Shown: positions 1 to 5,217 of the stretch, in pieces
How positions within the stretch are numbered: the stretch's first letter is position 1
Layout of the letters: every line of letters starts with the position of its first letter
Source: Anaerolineales bacterium
GTDB lineage: Bacteria; Chloroflexota; Anaerolineae; Anaerolineales; Villigracilaceae
DNA: 9,794 nucleotides
Direction of reading: 5' to 3'
Assembly (NCBI GenBank): GCA_016928525.1
Contig: JAFGKO010000140.1
Coordinates: 1 to 9,794, forward strand
Translations under genes and position numbers: made by a program
The notes under the pieces: model-generated
What the model saw: the letters and a program-made list of their open reading frames with translations, nothing else
Databases searched by the model: none
What the model was told of the DNA's origin: nothing

Positions 1-50
1 AAATTTGACTTCTTTCCCCGCCTTAATGTGTGAGCGTTCTCATGAAATAC

Positions 51-80
51 TTGACAAATGCTCAGAACTTGTCATACGAT
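51..80 (+). promoter_or_regulatory. Candidate promoter of the LacI-family gene, within an inverted repeat
   Basis: A perfect -35 hexamer TTGACA (51-56) is followed after 18 bp by TACGAT (75-80, 4 of 6 matches to the -10 consensus). The perfect inverted repeat TGACAA (52-57) / TTGTCA (69-74), spaced by 11 bp, lies over the -35 box and spacer, so a dimeric regulator bound there would block RNA polymerase. An exact TATAAT also occurs at 112-117, but without a recognisable -35 box. Seen directly: the hexamers and repeat. Inferred: promoter function. Confidence 0.4.
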
Positions 81-198
81 GTAAGAAATGTGAAAACGTC
101 TGCAATAAGATTATAATGATCGAGCCATCATTCAACCCATTTCTTAAGGGAAAATAATGGTACCACGAATATGGCCACGCTTTTTTTTGCTTGATCAA

Positions 199-212
199 TG
201 GCAACGTTGCCA
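199..212. promoter_or_regulatory. Perfect 14-bp palindrome, likely LacI-family operator
   Basis: TGGCAACGTTGCCA is a perfect palindrome with the central CG and AACGTT core typical of LacI/GalR-family operators. It lies 23 bp before the ATG of the LacI-family gene and downstream of both promoter candidates, where a bound repressor would act as a roadblock. This suggests autorepression. The 8-bp palindrome TTGATCAA (191-198) abuts it. No second copy of the full palindrome was found in the window by eye, so control of the transporter operon by the same site is not shown. Confidence 0.5.
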
Positions 213-235
213 AACTGTCAGCAAGAGACAACCCT

Positions 236-1264
236 ATGGCTAAGACCGATCCTACTATAACAATCATTGACGTGGCTCGTGAAGCGAGTGTTTCCAACTC
301 TACAGTGTCCCGGGTTGTGAACAACAGCGAACGGGTTAAACCTGAAACCCGTGAGAAAGTCCTCAGTGCGATGGCACGGCTGGGTTATGTCGCCAATCAG
401 CAGGCGCGGAGCCTGCGCGGAGGCCGGTCGCGAATTGTTGGCTTGGTTGTGCATGAGGTTGGCAATCCATACATTGGGGAGATCATTCGTGGCATTGATG
501 AGGAATTAGCCGCCAACAACTATAGACTGATGCTCTACACCACCCGCCGCCACAAAACACGTGAGTCTACGTTTGTCGCAGAGATCTTGGGTGGCATGGC
601 TGACGGTCTGCTCGTGCTGTTACCGCGCGATCTTGGTTCGTATGTCAAAAAGCTCAAACAGCAGCGATTCCCTTTCGTTCTCATTGATTACCCCGGCGAT
701 GAAAATGGGTTTTCATCGGTCATAGCCACAAACTGGCAAGGGGCATACGACGCTACAGCCTATTTGATCGGGCTTGGTCATACACGCATCGGGTTTATCA
801 CCGGGTTAATGGAAGTCTCTGCTGCTGTCAAGCGTCTTGAAGGGTACAAAGATGCTCTTTCCAACCATAACATCGAATATGATGCAAGTCTGGTCTACGA
901 AGGCGATTTTTTCCAACCGGATGGGTTTGCTGGCGCGGAGTACTTGCTGGATTTACCCGAGCGACCCACGGCTATTTTTTCCTCCAATGATGTATCCGCT
1001 TTTGGTGCAATCGACGCGATTCGCAATCGCGGGTTGCGTATTCCCGACGACATATCAGTAATAGGCTTTGATGACATCCCACAGGCTGAATACGGCATTC
1101 CTAGACTGACGACGGTTCGACAACCTTTAGCATATATGGGGCGGGTTGGCATTCAAATGCTATTGCGGCGCATTAACGAACCTGATATTCCCACCGAACA
1201 ACTTGTGGTTTCCACAGAATTAATCGTGCGCGACTCTTGCCGCCCCATTTTTCCTGATGATTAG
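236..1264 (+). CDS. LacI/GalR-family transcriptional regulator
   Basis: This 342-aa protein has the standard LacI-family layout and length. The N-terminal helix-turn-helix covers about residues 9-30, with recognition segment SNSTVSRVVNN (20-30). The hinge helix lies around QARSLR (56-61), and a periplasmic-binding-protein-like sugar-sensing domain starts near residue 66 (RIVGLVVHEVGNPY). Late family signatures are present: PTAIFSSND (244-252) and ISVIGFDD (273-280). The ATG at 236 is preferred over an in-frame TTG at 191 because the family begins a few residues before the TIIDVA motif, and the longer form would translate through the operator palindrome. The ribosome site is weak (AAGAGA, 223-228). 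Placed just before a sugar ABC operon and near a GH43 enzyme, it probably represses those genes until a sugar ligand binds. The ligand cannot be read from sequence. Confidence 0.93.
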   Translation: MAKTDPTITIIDVAREASVSNSTVSRVVNNSERVKPETREKVLSAMARLGYVANQQARSLRGGRSRIVGLVVHEVGNPYIGEIIRGIDEELAANNYRLMLYTTRRHKTRESTFVAEILGGMADGLLVLLPRDLGSYVKKLKQQRFPFVLIDYPGDENGFSSVIATNWQGAYDATAYLIGLGHTRIGFITGLMEVSAAVKRLEGYKDALSNHNIEYDASLVYEGDFFQPDGFAGAEYLLDLPERPTAIFSSNDVSAFGAIDAIRNRGLRIPDDISVIGFDDIPQAEYGIPRLTTVRQPLAYMGRVGIQMLLRRINEPDIPTEQLVVSTELIVRDSCRPIFPDD

Positions 1265-1524
1265 GCGAACAGGTAGCTGCAGAAACTGATGAAACTCAGC
1301 CCAACGCCACCGGAAATCGACTTTCGTTCTGGTTTGTTCTATTTAAAAATCCCTTGGACAAAATGAGGGGAAACCTAAGAGAGACCTTCAACGCCAAATC
1401 AGTACAAAACGGAGTACAAAAATGGCGAAGGAAGGTTTTGAGGAAAGGAGGTTGGTCCACAGCGAAGAATCCTAAAAGCAATACATATATGTATATACCG
1501 TTTAGTTCACTAGGAGACATTACT
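1265..1524 (+). promoter_or_regulatory. Leader of the transporter operon: unused Shine-Dalgarno, direct repeat, AT palindrome
   Basis: No classical promoter is convincing here. Visible elements are a 9-bp direct repeat AGTACAAAA (1401-1409, 1413-1421), a near-perfect Shine-Dalgarno AAAGGAGGT (1444-1452) with no start codon at a usable distance, and a perfect 14-bp palindrome ATACATATATGTAT (1481-1494). The frame of the binding-protein gene is open from TTG 1354, but the Tat signal and a proper GGAG (1513-1516) place the start at 1525. Promoter and operator presumably lie in this stretch. The AT palindrome lacks the central CG expected of a LacI-family operator. Confidence 0.4.
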
Positions 1525-2853
1525 ATGAAAAAGACGCTGAGTCGTCGCGATTTTCTGAAACTCGCTGGCGCTACAACCGCCGGGCTGGCCATCAGCCAGG
1601 TCGCTCCGCTTACCCCCGCTATGGCATTGGTTGCACGCCGGGATGCTACGCCGATCCTGATGTGGTTCCAGGCTGAAAACCATGCGCCGGAATATGATCG
1701 CCGCAAAGCAGAATTGGAAGAAAAATTCGGCGTGGCGATCACCTATGAACTTCTGGGCCGCGAAGCCATGACCGAGAAGTTCCCGGCCACCTTGATGGCG
1801 GGCGAGGGTTTCCCGGACATCATCGAGCAGAACGCCGATGACATCATCAAATTCCTCAAGGGCGACGATAGAGCGATCCCGTTCATCGCCCTCAACGAAA
1901 CCATTGACAATGGCCCCTACGCTAACGATGTTCTGGAAAGCCGCTGGGCACGTTACACCAAAGACGGCAACCGGTACGGTGCTCCCCACGACGTCCATCC
2001 CATCGTCATGCTCTACCACGAAGAAGCCTGGGCCGAATTCGGTATCGATATGGAAACTGTTGAGACCTGGGAAGACTTCCTGGCCGCTTGTCAAGTCGTT
2101 GGCGAAACCGCCGAAATGGAAGACGGTCGCCCGCGCTATGCGTACATGGACTGCCTGGGCTGCGCCGGGTTACTGACGCTTATGCTTCAGAACGGCGTGT
2201 GGTGGCACAATGAAGCCGGTGATATGCAGCTCGGCGAGCCTGGGTTCCGCGCTGCTATCGAGACCTTGCTGATGCTTGATCCCTACCGGGTTGATATCGA
2301 CTGGGGCAACCAGGTCGCGATGTTCAAGGACGGTCAGTACCTGACAGCCCTTACCCCGGATTGGCTCTACGGCATCCATAAACAGGGCACCGCCGAGGAC
2401 GCCGAATGGATGGCGGACTCACCGATCCGCATCCGTCAGATGCCGAGCGGCCCGGCCACCGGTAGCTGGGGCGGCACCGCAGCCTCGGTCACCAAACCGT
2501 CCAAGGTTGCCAACGCGGCCCTCGAACTGCTGATGTACCTGTACTTCGACAATACCGAAGGTCAGCTTGCCCAGCGCTTCGTCGACATCGGCATCCTGCC
2601 GCCTGTCGTCAGCGCCTGGGACGATCCGATCTTTAACGCAGAAGAACCCTATACGGGTGGTCAGGTTGCCGGTCAGGCGTTCCAGGAAGCCGCCAAGAAC
2701 CTGCCGGCTTACTATGAAAGCTGGAAGACCTCGTTGATCGCCGCCGCCTGGGGCGAGCAAGCCACCCTGCTCTTCGCGGACGAAATCAGCCTTGACGAAG
2801 CGATCGATGCCGCTGTCAAACAGGCCGAAGCGGATATCGAACGCCAGGCATAA
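1525..2853 (+). CDS. Tat-exported sugar ABC transporter substrate-binding protein (family 1)
   Basis: This 442-aa extracellular solute-binding protein captures a carbohydrate outside the membrane and delivers it to the two permeases encoded downstream. The N-terminus is a Tat signal: MKKTLSRRDFLK with consensus SRRDFLK at residues 6-12, a hydrophobic stretch around 13-30, and an AMA cleavage motif at 32-34. There is no lipobox cysteine, so it is not a classical lipoprotein. The mature part starts with PILMWFQAEN and resembles MalE/UgpB-type family-1 binding proteins, for example YHEEAWAEFGIDMETVETWEDF and the GSWGG segment. GGAG at 1513-1516 sits 8 nt before the ATG. Codon use looks more GC-rich than in the regulator and may reflect high expression. 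The attenuator hairpin just after the stop fits higher output of this subunit than of the permeases. Substrate inferred from the nearby GH43 only: pentose oligosaccharides. Confidence 0.9.
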   Translation: MKKTLSRRDFLKLAGATTAGLAISQVAPLTPAMALVARRDATPILMWFQAENHAPEYDRRKAELEEKFGVAITYELLGREAMTEKFPATLMAGEGFPDIIEQNADDIIKFLKGDDRAIPFIALNETIDNGPYANDVLESRWARYTKDGNRYGAPHDVHPIVMLYHEEAWAEFGIDMETVETWEDFLAACQVVGETAEMEDGRPRYAYMDCLGCAGLLTLMLQNGVWWHNEAGDMQLGEPGFRAAIETLLMLDPYRVDIDWGNQVAMFKDGQYLTALTPDWLYGIHKQGTAEDAEWMADSPIRIRQMPSGPATGSWGGTAASVTKPSKVANAALELLMYLYFDNTEGQLAQRFVDIGILPPVVSAWDDPIFNAEEPYTGGQVAGQAFQEAAKNLPAYYESWKTSLIAAAWGEQATLLFADEISLDEAIDAAVKQAEADIERQA

Positions 2854-2870
2854 GTCGTGGGTTAGCGTAT

Positions 2871-2899
2871 CGTGCGGGGACGCGTGCCCCGCACGTTTT
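2871..2899 (+). terminator. Attenuator / partial terminator hairpin after the binding-protein gene
   Basis: Perfect 9-bp GC-rich stem CGTGCGGGG (2871-2879) / CCCCGCACG (2887-2895) with a 7-nt loop, followed by TTTT. It begins 17 nt after the TAA stop. The short T-run suggests partial termination and 3'-end protection of the binding-protein mRNA, a common arrangement in sugar ABC operons. The right arm CACGT (2892-2896) could alternatively pair with ACGTG (2902-2906). Confidence 0.6.
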
Positions 2900-2930
2900 C
2901 GACGTGAATGATAAATGCATTTTGGCATAA

Positions 2931-3020
2931 ACTGGGGGAAACCGGGATGGCACATGGACACATCGCCTCCGTGCAGCCCATCGTAGGGGGGGACTATCTA
3001 TTCCCCCGGCTTCCCCCAGT
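2931..3020. repeat. Long imperfect inverted repeat with competing G/C-run hairpins
   Basis: ACTGGGGGAA (2931-2940) is the exact reverse complement of TTCCCCCAGT (3011-3020). After one A/C mismatch the pairing continues as CCGGG (2942-2946) / CCCGG (3005-3009), giving 15 of 16 paired positions around a 58-nt loop. An alternative stem GGGGGA (2988-2993) / TCCCCC (3002-3007) would use the same C-run, so the two folds are mutually exclusive. A 6-C run at 3059-3064 could pair with the 7-G run at 2986-2992. It is probably an mRNA structure lowering or tuning permease expression. No similar copy was found elsewhere in the window. Confidence 0.5.
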
Positions 3021-3090
3021 CCCAAGACATATGCGCCCGTTCGCGTCTACGCCCTCATCCCCCCACGAGAGTTGAGAGGTATTGTTTTCT

Positions 3091-4038
3091 ATGGAAGCAC
3101 AAATCATTTTGACGCCAGTTCGACGAGTAGGCCATTTCTTCTCTAAACAAAAGAACTGGATGCCATACGTTTTTGTCGCGCCGTTTTTCATCACCTTCGC
3201 CGTGTTCCAACTCTATCCCATGATCCGCTCGATCCAGATGAGCTTTCAAGAGATCTCTGGTTTCTGGAACCCGGTATGGGAGGATGTCGGCTTCGATCAC
3301 TACAAAGAGATTATCAGCAACGACGAGCGTTTCCGCACTGCGCTGATGAACTTCGTGCAGTATTCGAGTATCTCGCTTGTTACACAGGTGCCAGCCGGTT
3401 TTTTCCTGGCGATGTTATTGGCGTCGCCATTTTTGCGCGGACGGCGATTTTTCCGCGTGGCCCATTTTTTACCGTCGGTATTGCCGGGATTGACCATCGG
3501 CGTCCTCGGTTATTGGGCGTTTAGCGAGTCGCGCGGCATCGCGAATGAGCTTCAGATGGCGTTGGGAGGGGAGAAGCGGATTCAGTTCATGGCCCTGCCT
3601 CGTTACATCATGCCAATGTTGACATCGATGGCTTTCTGGCAGTGGACGGGCAACCACGCGGTCTTCTTCCTAGCGGGCATCACCTCTATCGACCGCACAT
3701 TGCTAGAAGCAGCGACCATTGACGGTGCCGGGTACTTTGGGCGAATCCGTTTCGTCATATTGCCGCTGCTCAAACCGGTCATGGCTTTTGTCACCATCAA
3801 CATCGCCATCGGGTCGTTGATGATGTACGACGTACCCATCTTGTTGTTCGCCGATGGCACAACTGGCGGCGGTCCGGGTGGCAGCGGTTGGTTCTTTATC
3901 CCCTACATCAAGTGGCAGGCGTTCGACCAGTTCCGTATGGGCTATGCCACTGCTATTGGCTGGCTGGTCTTTTTCATCGCCCTCATCATTGCGATTGTCC
4001 AGCTTCGGCTCTATAAATTCGGGGAGGGTGAATCATGA
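3091..4038 (+). CDS. Sugar ABC transporter permease, MalF/UgpA-like
   Basis: This 315-aa inner-membrane subunit forms half of the sugar channel. Six hydrophobic segments are visible at about residues 25-45, 91-111, 122-144, 173-197, 222-245 and 284-305. The cytoplasmic EAA loop that docks the ATPase reads EAATIDGAG from residue 206 and ends in ILP at 223-225, matching the MalF-type consensus EAA---G---------I-LP. The ATG at 3091 is preferred over an in-frame TTG at 3082, because AGAGGT (3075-3080) is 10 nt from the ATG and only 1 nt from the TTG. The 237-nt gap from the binding-protein gene is long and highly structured. The stop codon overlaps the start of the next permease. Family is confident; the transported sugar is not determined. 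Confidence 0.93.
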   Translation: MEAQIILTPVRRVGHFFSKQKNWMPYVFVAPFFITFAVFQLYPMIRSIQMSFQEISGFWNPVWEDVGFDHYKEIISNDERFRTALMNFVQYSSISLVTQVPAGFFLAMLLASPFLRGRRFFRVAHFLPSVLPGLTIGVLGYWAFSESRGIANELQMALGGEKRIQFMALPRYIMPMLTSMAFWQWTGNHAVFFLAGITSIDRTLLEAATIDGAGYFGRIRFVILPLLKPVMAFVTINIAIGSLMMYDVPILLFADGTTGGGPGGSGWFFIPYIKWQAFDQFRMGYATAIGWLVFFIALIIAIVQLRLYKFGEGES

Positions 4039-4922
4039 CTGTTAGAGACCAAGCACAGATCCGCGGTGATCGTACACCGATCCAACGTATGCTTTCGTCT
4101 GCAAACCGCAGTACTATACTGACGACAGCATTCGCGATTGTCTTCACCATCATATTCATGTGGCCCGCTTTCACATTGATTGCACAGAGTCTCAACAGCC
4201 TCGACACCTACATGGACCCTTTGATCCCCTGGCCGAAAGAATTCAGTCTGAAGTTGTATCAAAAAGTATTCACCGAATACGAGTTGCACCATCATATTCG
4301 GAACACAGTGTATGTGGTACTGATGAGCACCGCACTGGGCACTTTTGCTTCGGCGTTGAGCGGCTACGCGCTGGCGAAACTGAACTTTCCCGGACGACAA
4401 GCGTTGTTCATCGTGGTGATCGCCTTTATGCTGCTTCCACTGGAAACGATGATGGTACCGCGCTTCATCGTTCTGAAGGACCTCAACCTCATCAACTCCT
4501 ACTGGGGTTTGATTTTGCCAGCAGTGGGCGGTAACGCTTTCGGCATTTTTTTGATGCGCCAATTCATGCTACAGATTCCCAACGAAATGTTGGACGCCGG
4601 GCGCGTCGATGGATGCAGCGAGTTTGGCCTGTTCTGGCGGTTGGTGCTGCCCAACATGAAGGGCCCCCTCCTGGTGCTGGTCACGTTCTCCGTGCGCGGT
4701 GGTTGGAACGCTTTCCTATGGCCGCAGATCGTCGTCACCGAGGAGAACAAACAGCTTATTATGCCCGCCATCGCCCGCATCAATCAGCTTACGGTGGCTG
4801 ATCCATATGCACGCCATGTTGTGCTGGCAGCGGCGTTGTTGAGCGCATTGGTGCCATTGGCGTTTTATATGTATTCACAGAAGTTCTTCGTCTCGGCGCT
4901 GGCCGGATCGATCAAAGGCTAA
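4035..4922 (+). CDS. Sugar ABC transporter permease, MalG/UgpE-like
   Basis: This 295-aa inner-membrane protein is the second half of the channel. Hydrophobic segments lie at about residues 28-50, 90-112, 122-142, 153-175, 205-228 and 261-281. The EAA loop is EMLDAGRVDGCSEFG from residue 184, ending LVLP at 203-206. The C-terminal QKFFVSALAGSIKG is typical of MalG-type permeases. Its ATG overlaps the TGA of the upstream permease (ATGA, 4035-4038), with GGGGAGGG at 4021-4028, so the pair is translationally coupled. No ATP-binding subunit follows, so the importer probably uses a shared MsmK/UgpC-type ATPase encoded elsewhere, which is common in this transporter family. Confidence 0.93.
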   Translation: MTVRDQAQIRGDRTPIQRMLSSANRSTILTTAFAIVFTIIFMWPAFTLIAQSLNSLDTYMDPLIPWPKEFSLKLYQKVFTEYELHHHIRNTVYVVLMSTALGTFASALSGYALAKLNFPGRQALFIVVIAFMLLPLETMMVPRFIVLKDLNLINSYWGLILPAVGGNAFGIFLMRQFMLQIPNEMLDAGRVDGCSEFGLFWRLVLPNMKGPLLVLVTFSVRGGWNAFLWPQIVVTEENKQLIMPAIARINQLTVADPYARHVVLAAALLSALVPLAFYMYSQKFFVSALAGSIKG

Positions 4923-5109
4923 GGTTGGTGAGTTTGTCATTCACCGATTGGTGAGCACGACTGCCCAGAGCCAAAGCGGTCCAATAATTAGGGGTGACAA
5001 ATACTAACGTGCCTTATAAGCGGCACTAGGTCGTCCGTGTCCACCGGCCAGCAAATCGGCGTTGAGCCGGTGGGGCGCCTTATCGGCGCGAGTGGCGATG
5101 AAATAAGTT

Positions 5110-5139
5110 TTGATCATCCAAAACCGGATAATGTATTAG
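5110..5139 (+). promoter_or_regulatory. Weak candidate promoter for the chaperonin-propeller operon
   Basis: TTGATC (5110-5115, 4 of 6 matches) is separated by 18 bp from TATTAG (5134-5139, 4 of 6). GATAAT (5127-5132) and TATAGT (5162-5167) are better -10 hexamers but lack a correctly spaced -35 box. A promoter somewhere between 5090 and 5170 is plausible; which hexamer pair is used cannot be decided by eye. Confidence 0.22.
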
Positions 5140-5176
5140 CTTACTGTCGAGCTCGGATAGGTATAGTACAGGTTGA

Positions 5177-5191
5177 GCTGTTCAAAACAGC
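5177..5191 (+). promoter_or_regulatory. Small hairpin in the 5' leader of the chaperonin-like gene
   Basis: GCTGTT (5177-5182) and AACAGC (5186-5191) form a perfect 6-bp stem around a CAA loop, 26 nt before the start codon. A T6 run (5202-5207) follows after 10 nt, too far for a standard terminator. It may influence leader stability or translation. Confidence 0.3.
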
Positions 5192-5217
5192 ATGACTTAG
5201 ATTTTTTGAGGAAGCTT

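Larger units (their letters stand above)
4923..5217 (+). other. Hairpin-rich intergenic region before the chaperonin-like gene
   Basis: No gene is seen in these 295 nt. Local structures include TTGGTGAG repeated at 4925-4932 and 4948-4955, whose GGTGA parts both pair with TCACC (4941-4945), giving exclusive folds. Others are GTGCC (5009-5013) / GGCAC (5022-5026); CCACCGGC (5041-5048) / GCCGGTGG (5066-5073), with a competing CGGC (5057-5060) / GCCG (5066-5069); and GCGCC (5075-5079) / GGCGC (5085-5089). TTTGTCA (4933-4939) and TGACAAA (4995-5001) form a 7-bp long-range pair. No T-run follows the GC hairpins, so a standard terminator is not clear. No CIRCE element is present. It may terminate the transporter operon and control the next one. 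Confidence 0.4.

Noticed and set aside
158..188. T8 run (181-188) as an intrinsic terminator before the LacI-family gene
   Set aside because: Only 3-4 bp pairings such as TGGTACCA precede it, with no stable stem.
191..235. Longer N-terminus of the LacI-family protein starting at TTG 191
   Set aside because: It would translate through the operator palindrome and add 15 residues not typical of the family; ATG 236 fits the conserved HTH position.
1510..2094. Long antisense reading frames within the binding-protein and other genes
   Set aside because: They lie opposite clear conserved genes, have no family features or ribosome sites, and reflect codon bias of the real gene.
5173..5217. Longer N-terminus of the chaperonin-like protein from TTG 5173
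   Set aside because: It has no ribosome site and runs through the leader hairpin; ATG 5218 has a good GAGGAAG upstream.
4923..5217. CIRCE heat-shock element upstream of the chaperonin-like gene
   Set aside because: Neither TTAGCACTC nor GAGTGCTAA with proper spacing was found; TTAGC at 5136-5140 stands alone.
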